Part shown: in pieces, positions 31,425-40,706 of the stretch
How positions within the stretch are numbered: position 1 is the stretch's first letter
Layout of the letters: the number at the start of each line of letters is the position of its first letter
Virus record (IMG/VR): IMGVR_UViG_3300009537_000004
Span: 1-64,000 of that record
Source: a virus
Strand: one strand, 5' to 3'
Length of the DNA: 64,000 nucleotides
Notes under the pieces: model-generated
Told to the model about the DNA's origin: nothing
The model's input: the letters and a program-made list of their open reading frames with translations, nothing else
Databases searched by the model: none
Made by a program: the position numbers and the translations under genes

Positions 31425-34400
31425 ATGGCAACAATAAATCCTGTCAAAGTTGATGTTCACTTTGATAAACTAGAAAAAATAATTCAGATCGCTGATATAC
31501 ATATAAGGTTGTTTAAGAGACACAAAGAATACAAAGAAGTATTTGAACAACTATATGAAGATTTGAAATTTAAAGGTCAATTATTTGAAAATTCAGTAAT
31601 AGTTGTTTGTGGCGATATATTACATGCAAAAACTGATCTATCTCCTGAGATGATCGCTTTGGCATCTGAGTTCTTGAAGAAGTTGGCAGATATATCGCCG
31701 ACGCTGGTTATAGTAGGAAACCACGACATGAATCTGGCAAATTCATTTCGCCTGGATTCGCTCTCCCCAATTATAGAAAACATTTCTCATCCTGACCTTT
31801 ATTATTTAAAAGATAACGGCATCTACACGGTCGCTGACACTGAGTTTGCGGTCTACTCAATTATTGGTGATCGTAGAGATTGGCCCCGACTCAAGAAGTG
31901 TAAATCACCAAACAAAATTGCTCTTTGCCATTCTCCTGTCAACACAGCAACTACCGACACAGGCTTCACTATTACAAGCAGACATGTTGACTTATCATTG
32001 TTCAATGGATATGACATGGTGCTGTTGGGCGACATTCACCGCCATCAAGTTTTGCAAGAGTACGATGCAGCAAATAAGAAGCCCATAGTAGCATATGCCG
32101 GTTCTATGATTCAACAAAACCACGGTGAAAGGCTGGAAGGTCATGGGTGGTTAGAGTGGGACGTTAAAAATCGAAGCTTTGAATTTCATGAAGTTAAGAA
32201 TGACTATGGATATGCTACGCTCATCATCGAGAACGGCAAACTTCCAAATCTTGACCACATTCCACCAAAGGCTCGTTTGAGAGTTTTTGTAAAGGATTTA
32301 GAGGCTAGCAAGGTCAAGAAGATTGAGTCAATTCTGAAGAAGAAGTTTGATCTGAAAGAATTCATCGTCAATAAAATGCGTGACTCGAGCGTCACTTTGG
32401 ATAACCAGAAGCACGCATCTGATTTTATAGATGTTCACGATATTGAAAACCAAAACAAACTGATAGAAGATTATCTAACTCGCCACCACGCGTTGGTAGA
32501 TGATACTTTGATGACTCGAATTTTTGAGATCAACAAAGAACTCAACGCAAAGGTTGGTGGTGAAGATTTATCTCGCAACATTCATTGGAAGCCGTTGCTG
32601 TTTGAGTTCAGCAATATGTTCTCATACGGGGACGACAATGTGTTAAACTTTGAATCTATGCGTGGCGTCCACGGATTGTTCTCTCCCAATGCGTCCGGCA
32701 AAACAGCAGCATTCGACGCTCTGATGTTCTGTTTATATGACAAGACACCCCGAGCGTTCAAAGCGTCACATATAATCAACAACCGAAAGAACAAATTCCG
32801 TTGCTATCTAAAGTTTGAGATTAATGGGGTGGAATACGGAATCAAACGAATTGGTATTCGCAAAAAGAACCAAGATGTAAAAGTAGATGTAGACTTTTGG
32901 CACACTGATGAAAACGGCAACAAAATATCTCTTAATGCCGAAGACCGTCGCCATACAAATGCAGTCATTCGTCGCTATGTGGGAAATTATGAGGACTTCA
33001 TTCTAACCAGTCTAAGTTTACAAAACAACAACGCGCTGTTCATTGATAAAAGCCAGTCTGAGAGAAAGGACTTGCTCAGTCAATTTATGGGTATTAACAT
33101 TTTCGACTTGCTTTACCAGTTAGCTCTGGATGAAATGAAAGAGGCAACCGGAGCTCTCAAAATGTTGAGCAAGGGAGAGGGGACGCAAGCATTGGTAGCC
33201 GCTCAAGAAGAAATTGACGTTCTTCAGGAAGAGTATAAAATCGCAGAAACGGAGAGGGGCGAGAAGGAGGCTGAACTAAATGAAGTAGTGACTTCCATTA
33301 CTAACTTCTACGAAGCTAAAGTTCCGTTAGATTTGAATAGCTTTGACATAACGAAGTTAGAGGAAACAAAAGCAGAATTGGTAACTTCACTAACCAGCCT
33401 CAGCGAAACTGTGGGTACTTTGGTTCGTAGGGTTGAAGATCTCAGAGCACAATCTGGTAGTTTGGCAGAAGCAGTAAAAACCTACACCGATATGGATATA
33501 AGTGATTCGTATGAAGAAATGGTCAGTAATGAAAAGAAACTGAAAGAATTAGAATCTGAACTAAAGATGGTTCAATCCCAAATAGAGTCTGTTCAAAGTC
33601 AAATAGACCATATGGTGACGCATGAGTTTGATCCAGAATGTGAGTTTTGCGTCAAAAACAATCAAAAAATGGTCCAAACAACCAATCAGTTGAAAAAGTC
33701 TTTGGTTGAGTATAAAAGAGCGCGGTCATCCTTAACTCCATATATAGATGATCTTCGTTCCCTGATGCAAGATTACGATGATGTAGTAGAAGACTACCAA
33801 GTATTTATTTCTACCAGCAAGGAATTGGCAGAGGTTGACCGAAATCTTTGGTCATCCAAAGCCCATCTTTCAGATTCTAAAAGTCGCGTCACTTCTAAAA
33901 AGGCAAAGTTAAAAGAGGCCGATTCTAACATTAAGAAGTATTATGAATCTGTGGATCTCATAGAGAAAAATGCAGAGATAGATGAAAAGATTGGGAACTT
34001 GGAGCAAAAGCAAAACGAACTGGAAAACGAAATCAAATTACGAGAGGCTAAGATTCGTGGTTTGCACGGAAAGCTTCAGGTACAAAAGGCTAACAAAACT
34101 AAGATTCTAAAACAGATTGCCGAAATGGAAGAACTGGAACAAACCATTCACGCATATCAATACTATGTGGATGCGGTCAAACGCAATGGTGTTCCATATG
34201 AAATAATTTCCAAGGTGATTCCTTCTATAGAATCTGAAGTTAATAATATTCTATCACAAATTGCAGACTTTACCATTGGACTAGAAGTTGATGGCAAGAA
34301 TATTAACGGTAGAATTTCTTACGGGGACAATCGCCATTGGCCGTTAGAAATGTCGTCAGGAATGGAAAGGTTTATTAGTTCATTGGCCATTCGTGTGGCA

Positions 34401-34625
34401 TTGATTACAGTGTCCAATTTACCAAAACCTAACTTTCTCATTATTGACGAAGGATTGGGAGTGCTGTCATCTGAAAATCTAATGAGTATGCACATGCTGT
34501 TCTCAATTCTCAAAAACCAGTTCGACTTCATCATAATCATAAGCCATCTTGAGGCTGTAAGAGATATGGTGGACAGTCTTATGGAAATTCAATTGGACAA
34601 TGGATATTCCAAACTGAACTACTGA
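31425..34625 (+). CDS. 47-46: fused Mre11-Rad50 (gp47-gp46) recombination nuclease/ATPase
   Basis: A 1066-residue single polypeptide. The N-terminal Mre11-like phosphoesterase has Asp24-x-His26, G-D-I-L-H (63-67), G-N-H-D (98-101), C-H-S-P (His169) and G-D-I-H-R-H (202-207). The Rad50-like part has Walker A N-A-S-G-K-T (Lys426), a long coiled coil with zinc hook C-E-F-C (Cys739, Cys742), a signature M-S-S-G (976-979) and Walker B L-I-I-D-E-G (Asp1008, Glu1009). In T4 the two activities are separate proteins, gp47 and gp46. It processes DNA ends for recombination-dependent replication. No stop or frame change divides the two halves. Confidence 0.92.
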   Translation: MATINPVKVDVHFDKLEKIIQIADIHIRLFKRHKEYKEVFEQLYEDLKFKGQLFENSVIVVCGDILHAKTDLSPEMIALASEFLKKLADISPTLVIVGNHDMNLANSFRLDSLSPIIENISHPDLYYLKDNGIYTVADTEFAVYSIIGDRRDWPRLKKCKSPNKIALCHSPVNTATTDTGFTITSRHVDLSLFNGYDMVLLGDIHRHQVLQEYDAANKKPIVAYAGSMIQQNHGERLEGHGWLEWDVKNRSFEFHEVKNDYGYATLIIENGKLPNLDHIPPKARLRVFVKDLEASKVKKIESILKKKFDLKEFIVNKMRDSSVTLDNQKHASDFIDVHDIENQNKLIEDYLTRHHALVDDTLMTRIFEINKELNAKVGGEDLSRNIHWKPLLFEFSNMFSYGDDNVLNFESMRGVHGLFSPNASGKTAAFDALMFCLYDKTPRAFKASHIINNRKNKFRCYLKFEINGVEYGIKRIGIRKKNQDVKVDVDFWHTDENGNKISLNAEDRRHTNAVIRRYVGNYEDFILTSLSLQNNNALFIDKSQSERKDLLSQFMGINIFDLLYQLALDEMKEATGALKMLSKGEGTQALVAAQEEIDVLQEEYKIAETERGEKEAELNEVVTSITNFYEAKVPLDLNSFDITKLEETKAELVTSLTSLSETVGTLVRRVEDLRAQSGSLAEAVKTYTDMDISDSYEEMVSNEKKLKELESELKMVQSQIESVQSQIDHMVTHEFDPECEFCVKNNQKMVQTTNQLKKSLVEYKRARSSLTPYIDDLRSLMQDYDDVVEDYQVFISTSKELAEVDRNLWSSKAHLSDSKSRVTSKKAKLKEADSNIKKYYESVDLIEKNAEIDEKIGNLEQKQNELENEIKLREAKIRGLHGKLQVQKANKTKILKQIAEMEELEQTIHAYQYYVDAVKRNGVPYEIISKVIPSIESEVNNILSQIADFTIGLEVDGKNINGRISYGDNRHWPLEMSSGMERFISSLAIRVALITVSNLPKPNFLIIDEGLGVLSSENLMSMHMLFSILKNQFDFIIIISHLEAVRDMVDSLMEIQLDNGYSKLNY

Positions 34626-34633
34626 GCGACCTT

Positions 34634-34666
34634 GGGCGCCGATTTTCAAACTCGGCGCCCGATTTA
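34634..34666 (+). terminator. terminator-like hairpin after the recombination gene
   Basis: GGGCGCCGA (34634-34642) and TCGGCGCCC (34652-34660) form a perfect 9-bp stem with a nine-base loop, followed by GATTTAT. The T-run is weak. It lies eight bases after the stop codon and just before a promoter-like element. Confidence 0.6.
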
Positions 34667-34671
34667 TGCGC

Positions 34672-34686
34672 TAAACTACTTATAGA
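34672..34686 (+). promoter_or_regulatory. candidate late-promoter element
   Basis: Contains AACTACTTATAGA, a 13-base identity with the element at 25120-25132. It lies between a hairpin and the first gene of the fibre block, about 35 bases before the ATG. Confidence 0.45.
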
Positions 34687-34717
34687 TTGAGGAGTTCCAC
34701 CCTTCACGCGGGTTATT

Positions 34718-37399
34718 ATGGCTAAGATCAAGAAGTTTAAATCCAAACAGAATCTACGCAGAATTAAGGTCTTTAAAGAAGACACACAACCAGGATCAAG
34801 ATTCTTTCAGCTAAGAGAAGTTCCACAAATTTTACACAGCGGAAAGAACGCATTTCTTATTCAGGGGTCAGAGAATCTAAATCCCAACACTGAAGTATTG
34901 GTTGAGATTTTGGATGCCAATGGTGACACAATCTTCAACCAGCCAATTCCAAAGTATGCGGAGGGACAGGCCCGCGTCGTTTCTGTTGAGATTTACGAAG
35001 ATACCCCTCCTGGTCCAGGACTGCTGATTATAGTAGGTGAAGCTGATACTGATGAAGATGGGAGTCCAATTCCTGACCAATGGAGAGGGACTTATAATGT
35101 TAGGTATCAACAAAGAATTACTATTGACCCGCTGAGAATTAATACCAGCAAGATTAGACTATATCAAAGACCAACCTTGGCAGTAACAGAGATTTTATCT
35201 CCGTTCAGAAAGTCTGTTCAGTCGGGTGTTATTGAGGCTGTGGGTTCGGGCTCAACCACCATCCTTCAGCAATCCGCCGGAGCTACTGGTTCTGCTACTT
35301 TCAACCAAGTTTTTACTGCTCCCGTCGCTTCGCTTTCCCGCTCAATGGAAGATGGGACAATCAAATTGGCCATTTCGACGCCCGATGGCATATTACCACA
35401 AACATCTTCCATAAAAACGGTGCTCAATAGCTTTACGGCATTTTTGGATGACAAGCTGAATATTAGTCCCGGCCTAGTCTATCCCGTTTCGGCTTATACA
35501 ATCAGCTTTCAAGACACCCCAATATTTTCTCCTACTCTGCTAAGTCGCTCTTTGGCCGATGTTAAGTTGGACAAACTGACCACATTTTCTGGTGATATAG
35601 CTCGAGCAAGATTCTATGTCAGATCTATTGACTTCGGCGGAGACTTTGAGTTGGTGTTGGATACAAGGTTAGAATCAACAATACTGACGCAAACAGCTTC
35701 AGCTGAATTCGGTCCTGCAACACAAATGGGAGATTTCAATGACCAGCAAGTTATTGACCTATTTTGGAGCGGCGGCTATGTGACAACTTCTGTTTCTCCT
35801 CCATATCTTCCAAGCTCAGAGGTAGTGTTGGCAAGGAATACATCCGTATTGGCAGATTCTATGTACGTTTCTTCTGATACTCCTGTTGGCATTGGAGGGA
35901 CTAGCGGATACAAAACCAATCCAGCAGAACAATTTTTTGGAAACTTCCGTAGATTAGAACCATCAATGAGTTTCCATGATGAACTGGAATATAGTCTGGA
36001 ATTCAATACAATCTGCGAGAAGGATAACGATGCCTTCAATGCTAGAATGGATGTCTACTTGTCCGGTAGTGCTTTTCCTAGTGACAATCCTCTTGGCGTA
36101 TTGCTGACTACTTTAGAATCTCCAATTGGACAAATAGAGAGAGTGTTCACTGATAATGCCGTCAATTTTGTTCCGTCCCGCGACGGCGCAGGATATTTGG
36201 TTTTTGTTGTATGGGGCGGAGATTGGTATATTTCAGATGTAGTTTTGCAATCATCCTTTGAAACCGGCTTCAATCCCGACCAAGTTGAATTCATCATTCC
36301 TGTTCTTGGAAAGAGATTTGAGAACCTGGAATTCAAAGCTGAACTGTTTGATCCAAGCAACAACTATCTTGGGTTTGATGTTCTTTCCGACGTTGTGCTT
36401 TTTAATGGTGGAAATTTATTGATTCGTGGAACAGATCATAGGGTTGAAGGACGGCTAACTGTGTCTCCATCTGGTTCAGGCGTCACTATTTCGTCTGACG
36501 GATATTTTGATGAAGATGGTTCACCAATGTCTGGTTCCGCAATCTACACCGGAGAAGGAAGATGGTTTCATAAGGATACCGCAATTCTTTTGGCAGAAGA
36601 TACTGACGGTAATCCAAGAATTAGTTTTGGAGACAAACTGAAGGGTTATGTTGATTCTGTAACCGGCGAGTTTGTTCTTATCGTTCAAGGAACTATTCTT
36701 GTGGGAACAGGATCATTAGTAACGGACATTCTAAGTTTACTTCCAAGACTTCCTACGGATGATTTCTACCACAGAATTCGTGGAATCAATCTTGACTTTT
36801 ATGATGTGCAAGGCAAGAAGGCACTCACTGCAGGAGAAGTAGAATCCGCAACCGACTCTCAATTTGCATCTTCTGAACAGATTGCTAGAATGGGTAAATA
36901 TACTCGTGGCACAATTCCACGAACGGTTCCGGATGAGTCACCATTGATTGTGTCCGGAGTCACTGCATCATTCAATCCGCTATCAGCAGCAACGGTAACA
37001 GCAACCATTTCATCGTCAGGAACAATTGAAGTTCCAGCGGGCGTAGTCATATGGAATAATACTCTCTATGGCAACATGCTTGTGGACATTGATGAGTTGG
37101 AGCTTACCAGCTCCGCATACTCAGTGAATATGGAACTGATAGTAGATACAAGCTGGGTGGGCTATTCTTCAGGAAGCAATCCTGGACTTAGCTCCGATGT
37201 TTTGGATTTGAGCGGAACTCGTGTTGTGCAAACCATTTCTGATGACGCAGACTTTTGGGTCACGGTCACTGGTAGTTTTTCTCCAAACCCATTTCTTTCG
37301 TATCCAATTCATATTCCAGAGGACCGGCCGGATGGATACAACACGCTTTATGTTGTAGTATCTTTGACTGTAACTACAACAAGAAGTGACCAGGTGTAA
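34718..37399 (+). CDS. large virion structural protein, start of fibre block
   Basis: An 893-residue protein. The N-terminus is basic (K-I-K-K-F-K-S-K-Q-N-L-R-R-I), then beta-rich domains follow, including Ig-like strands (V-L-V-E-I-L-D-A-N-G-D-T-I-F-N-Q-P-I) and several F-x-x-S-L-A-D-V-K-L-type repeats. No enzymatic motif is seen. It probably attaches the fibre array to the tail or baseplate, as the first gene after the promoter. Its stop overlaps the next start. Confidence 0.6.
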   Translation: MAKIKKFKSKQNLRRIKVFKEDTQPGSRFFQLREVPQILHSGKNAFLIQGSENLNPNTEVLVEILDANGDTIFNQPIPKYAEGQARVVSVEIYEDTPPGPGLLIIVGEADTDEDGSPIPDQWRGTYNVRYQQRITIDPLRINTSKIRLYQRPTLAVTEILSPFRKSVQSGVIEAVGSGSTTILQQSAGATGSATFNQVFTAPVASLSRSMEDGTIKLAISTPDGILPQTSSIKTVLNSFTAFLDDKLNISPGLVYPVSAYTISFQDTPIFSPTLLSRSLADVKLDKLTTFSGDIARARFYVRSIDFGGDFELVLDTRLESTILTQTASAEFGPATQMGDFNDQQVIDLFWSGGYVTTSVSPPYLPSSEVVLARNTSVLADSMYVSSDTPVGIGGTSGYKTNPAEQFFGNFRRLEPSMSFHDELEYSLEFNTICEKDNDAFNARMDVYLSGSAFPSDNPLGVLLTTLESPIGQIERVFTDNAVNFVPSRDGAGYLVFVVWGGDWYISDVVLQSSFETGFNPDQVEFIIPVLGKRFENLEFKAELFDPSNNYLGFDVLSDVVLFNGGNLLIRGTDHRVEGRLTVSPSGSGVTISSDGYFDEDGSPMSGSAIYTGEGRWFHKDTAILLAEDTDGNPRISFGDKLKGYVDSVTGEFVLIVQGTILVGTGSLVTDILSLLPRLPTDDFYHRIRGINLDFYDVQGKKALTAGEVESATDSQFASSEQIARMGKYTRGTIPRTVPDESPLIVSGVTASFNPLSAATVTATISSSGTIEVPAGVVIWNNTLYGNMLVDIDELELTSSAYSVNMELIVDTSWVGYSSGSNPGLSSDVLDLSGTRVVQTISDDADFWVTVTGSFSPNPFLSYPIHIPEDRPDGYNTLYVVVSLTVTTTRSDQV

Positions 37400-38226
37400 T
37401 GTCCGCAAGCCTTGAGTTTGCAATTGCTGGTTTCGGCGGTCCCGTGGGGCCGGTGTTCTACTACGCGGTCACCTCGGCGTCAGCAGCACGCAGGGGCCTC
37501 TTCCTACAGGGCGTGAGCGGCTCGCCGCAGCTCTCTCTACAGCCGCGAAGCGGAAGCCCTGCTTTCCTTCTTCCTGGTGACCTGTGGTATCAGCAGAGTG
37601 GAAGCACTGGTGACCCGAACCTCTTCATCGCTGAGCAGTGGCCAGGCGAAGACCCGGCAGCGCACCGCTTCGTGCTTGCTCGTGAGGGTGAGACCGTGGT
37701 GCAGGCGGTCACTCGCTTCGCCACGGGTGACGCCCCTGCCGACCTGTTCGCCGGCGCGAACGCTGTCGTCGTCAACGGCTTCTTCATCACGGCCAACACC
37801 GCTGCGGTCAGCGGTGCTCTCGTGCGCAATGCGACGTGGGACGGCGGCTTCTTCATGCCTGACGCAAGCACCGTGGCCGTGTCTGGTACGGTTGACCTGC
37901 TCGTCCCGAGCGGCTCGCTCACGGTCGAGCGCGGCGACCTGTCTGTGCTGTCCGGCTCGATCTACGTCTACAGCGGCAGCGTCACGCTAGCAGGTGAGAC
38001 AGCATCGTTCGACATCAGCGGCTCCAGCGTGACCGCATCGTTGCTTGGCAACCCAATCATGAGCGTCAAAACAGGTTCCGTTAGCTCGGCCTCCCTATCA
38101 CCAATCCCGATTGATGGAACTCTGTACGTCAACACTTCTAGCTTAGATATTAGTGTTCGTGCCAGCGGACAGTTCTATGATTTGACGTTCACTGCGCCGG
38201 ATTTGGTTGATGGAGGCACTTACTAA
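37399..38226 (+). CDS. fibre-block protein, GC-rich paralogue
   Basis: A 275-residue protein. Its C-terminal 150 residues are paralogous to the gene at 42739: both have R-N-(A/W)-x-W-D-G-G-(F/L)-(F/Y)-M, then L-(V/I)-P-S-G-S-L, S-G-S-I/V-x-V, and end D-(L)-V/M-D-G-G-x-Y. Unlike its paralogue it is GC-rich over most of its length (38 of 60 bases at 37741-37800). Repeated S-G-S turns suggest a beta-solenoid. A trimeric fibre or adaptor role is likely. Confidence 0.6.
   Translation: MSASLEFAIAGFGGPVGPVFYYAVTSASAARRGLFLQGVSGSPQLSLQPRSGSPAFLLPGDLWYQQSGSTGDPNLFIAEQWPGEDPAAHRFVLAREGETVVQAVTRFATGDAPADLFAGANAVVVNGFFITANTAAVSGALVRNATWDGGFFMPDASTVAVSGTVDLLVPSGSLTVERGDLSVLSGSIYVYSGSVTLAGETASFDISGSSVTASLLGNPIMSVKTGSVSSASLSPIPIDGTLYVNTSSLDISVRASGQFYDLTFTAPDLVDGGTY
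37420..38055 (+). other. GC-rich cassette covering most of a fibre gene
   Basis: GC counts are 38 of 60 at 37741-37800 and fall again after 38055. The homologous stretch of the paralogue counts 27 of 60 at 43321-43380. The same protein family is therefore written in two codon styles in one genome. Confidence 0.65.
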
Positions 38227-40703
38227 TGCCCGAAGTTACTTGTTCACTACTACCACAGAAAATGAGAGAGTTGCAGGCGGAATGGGCATCGTCTGGCTCT
38301 ATCGCTGCGTATGACTTCGGCGCCGGCGGCTCGGTCACCGCTTCGTACACCAGCGATGTTACGCTTACCAATGCTTCCATTGTTGCACGACCTGATGCAT
38401 TGAGTTTGGACTACAAAACCGGATTTGCGTTCGGCCCTATCGAAAACGGAAACACGGCATCAGGATCAATAGCTAGAGCATGGCGCATTCAAAATCTCTA
38501 TAACGAGAGCAGCTTTACTGGTTCTGTTGTGTTGTCAAGAGAAAATGACGCAGGAAATAACTGGGACACAGGGTCAGTTCTCTTTGAATACTCTGGCAGC
38601 AGAATAGAAGAAATCGATCTTACTTTTGATCAATCCGGCCGCCCAGTTGTTACAGGTGACCGCAGATTTATAGTGGCTGATATTTCTCAATCACAGGTTT
38701 GGTTGTATAGGTTTAGTACAGTTGCCAGCGCATTTATCTTTACTGGAATAGCTACTGGCAGTACGCCAAGAATAATGCTTGACGACCCAATAGATGTTTC
38801 AAACAGCGATGTGCTGCTATTCTATGTTAGGGGTTACACCAGTGAAGATCGTTTTGGAAGTTGGGGTATAGGTCAGTTTATTGCAGCAACGGGAAGCGGA
38901 GTATCAGGAGATTTCAGTTCAAGTTATCAAACTGGTTCGGTCACTCTTTCTCTGTCACCATATCATTTCTCTTCTGAATCGTTGAATGAGATTGGAGTAT
39001 TTACCAGCCAAACAGGAAGAGACCCTTCTATTGGTATAACTGGTTCATTCAACTTTCCAGGTGTTGCAAGCTTAGGCGTTACTATTGTTGGTCCTGACGC
39101 AGCAGGAAATCAGCTTTTTGCCTACAATACTGCCGGCGGCCTTATTGATCAACGTTCGTTTTTATATGATAGCAATGCCAATGTATTGACAAAAGACACG
39201 CAGGTCATTCACGCTACGTCCGGATCATATATTCGAACATTCAGATTAGCACCAGCGACGAACGATTATGTTGGTTATGATATGATTTTGTTTGAACCAA
39301 CCTCCGGCTCAACGGAAGGAAATTTCTCTACTCAGCAAGTTTATTACCGTCAACAGAGAGATAACTATGCAATAGAGTATGTAGTTCCGTTGATAGAAGA
39401 TACTTTTCTTGAATGGGTAGATTGGATGTTTGGGTCATTTACAGGAACGATAGGTGGTGGTGATGAGCCAGGCGTTCTTATCGGTGAGGTTGTATGGGAG
39501 AGTTGGGTGTCGGGTACAATCATTGGAACATGGTCAGGTTCATTTACAGGGTCTAGCCTTATTTACCATACTGGTAGTGGAATCTCCGGTTCCAGTAGCG
39601 AAAGTATGTGTGACAACAACATCAATATTGAGATTCATCAGTATCATTTGAGTAGCGGGTCAGGAGAGCAAGGAATCTTCTCGTCCCGACCAACCGTTTC
39701 CGCATCGGTTCAAATGACAATCTCGTTTAGTGACCCATATGTGCACCGCGTTGGAATGAGATGTATCAACGCCAATTACGCAAATGATTTGATCGGGTTT
39801 GATTCTTCTGGAAACGAAGTTGACAGAGCTACATTTCCATATGTATTTGGGCAGACCACGGGTCCGTGGACAGAGGCATACATTACTGCTTCGGGCGTTG
39901 CTGGCACTGGTTCAAGTCCAATCGTTAGGGTTGTAGTAGATCCTGACCCATTAGATTATATAGCGTTTGACTCATTACTATACAGCCCAATCCTCCCCAC
40001 ATCAGATTTTATAGGAGAATCTGGTTCGTTCCAAGGAATTCTAACTGGGTCAGTCAGTGGCAATGTTCTTGGATTTGCTAGTGGAGCAATGACAGGAACC
40101 TTCAGTGGCTCTCGCGGATTCAATGATGGAATATTGACCGGCTCAACTTCGTCAAGCTTGATAGAAGGTGAACTATTCATCTACGATTTGTTCCTGGAAG
40201 ATGTAACAAAGCTTCGAGATAACCGGCTGTCTCTGTATGTGTCCAGAAGAAATATTGATTCTGGATCTGGCGACATTGGAGAATATAGAGTTCAAAAGCT
40301 AGAAACCATTTTGTATCCTCAAAAAGTAGTGGAAGATGAATATACGGCAAGCGTCACCTATCTAACGAGTTCTTTGCTTCCCATTATCGCACATACGGTC
40401 TATGACATTGATTCGTATGTTAGTGCCAGCATGATGCTGGAATCAGGAAGCTTGAGGCAGTTTATTTTGACACATTCAGTCTATGACAAAGACTCTTATG
40501 TAAGTTCAAGTATGACCTTGGAATCAGGAAGCTTGAGGCAGTTTATTTTGACACATTCAGTCTATGACAAAGACTCTTATGTGAGTTCCAGCATGGTATT
40601 GTCTTCTGGTAGCATGAGACAAATTGTTATCACCCACACGGTTTATGATAAGGACTCCTATGTGAGTTCGTCAGTAAATCTTTTATCAGGTAGTTTGGAG
40701 TAA
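38226..40703 (+). CDS. tail-fibre/adhesin protein with C-terminal repeats
   Basis: An 825-residue Ser/Gly-rich protein. It contains two or more related domains with L-S-P-Y-H-F-S-S / I-H-Q-Y-H-L-S-S and F-A-Y-N / L-I-G-F-D-S-S-G-N elements, suggesting internal duplication of a carbohydrate-binding-like beta-sandwich. The last 110 residues are four 27-residue repeats with H-(T/S)-V-Y-D-x-D-S-Y-V-S. Near-identical DNA in two repeats suggests recent expansion. It is a likely host-range determinant. Confidence 0.65.
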   Translation: MPEVTCSLLPQKMRELQAEWASSGSIAAYDFGAGGSVTASYTSDVTLTNASIVARPDALSLDYKTGFAFGPIENGNTASGSIARAWRIQNLYNESSFTGSVVLSRENDAGNNWDTGSVLFEYSGSRIEEIDLTFDQSGRPVVTGDRRFIVADISQSQVWLYRFSTVASAFIFTGIATGSTPRIMLDDPIDVSNSDVLLFYVRGYTSEDRFGSWGIGQFIAATGSGVSGDFSSSYQTGSVTLSLSPYHFSSESLNEIGVFTSQTGRDPSIGITGSFNFPGVASLGVTIVGPDAAGNQLFAYNTAGGLIDQRSFLYDSNANVLTKDTQVIHATSGSYIRTFRLAPATNDYVGYDMILFEPTSGSTEGNFSTQQVYYRQQRDNYAIEYVVPLIEDTFLEWVDWMFGSFTGTIGGGDEPGVLIGEVVWESWVSGTIIGTWSGSFTGSSLIYHTGSGISGSSSESMCDNNINIEIHQYHLSSGSGEQGIFSSRPTVSASVQMTISFSDPYVHRVGMRCINANYANDLIGFDSSGNEVDRATFPYVFGQTTGPWTEAYITASGVAGTGSSPIVRVVVDPDPLDYIAFDSLLYSPILPTSDFIGESGSFQGILTGSVSGNVLGFASGAMTGTFSGSRGFNDGILTGSTSSSLIEGELFIYDLFLEDVTKLRDNRLSLYVSRRNIDSGSGDIGEYRVQKLETILYPQKVVEDEYTASVTYLTSSLLPIIAHTVYDIDSYVSASMMLESGSLRQFILTHSVYDKDSYVSSSMTLESGSLRQFILTHSVYDKDSYVSSSMVLSSGSMRQIVITHTVYDKDSYVSSSVNLLSGSLE
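40438..40582 (+). repeat. 81-base tandem repeat in adhesin gene
   Basis: Bases 40438-40501 are identical to 40519-40582, an offset of 81 bases (27 codons). Diverged copies flank them on both sides. The unit encodes S-G-S-L-R-Q-F-I-L-T-H-S-V-Y-D-K-D-S-Y-V. Confidence 0.9.
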
Positions 40704-40706
40704 TTT

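Noticed and set aside
40390-40703. Tandem repeats considered as a CRISPR-like array
   Set aside because: Units are in frame, contiguous and protein-coding, with no spacers.
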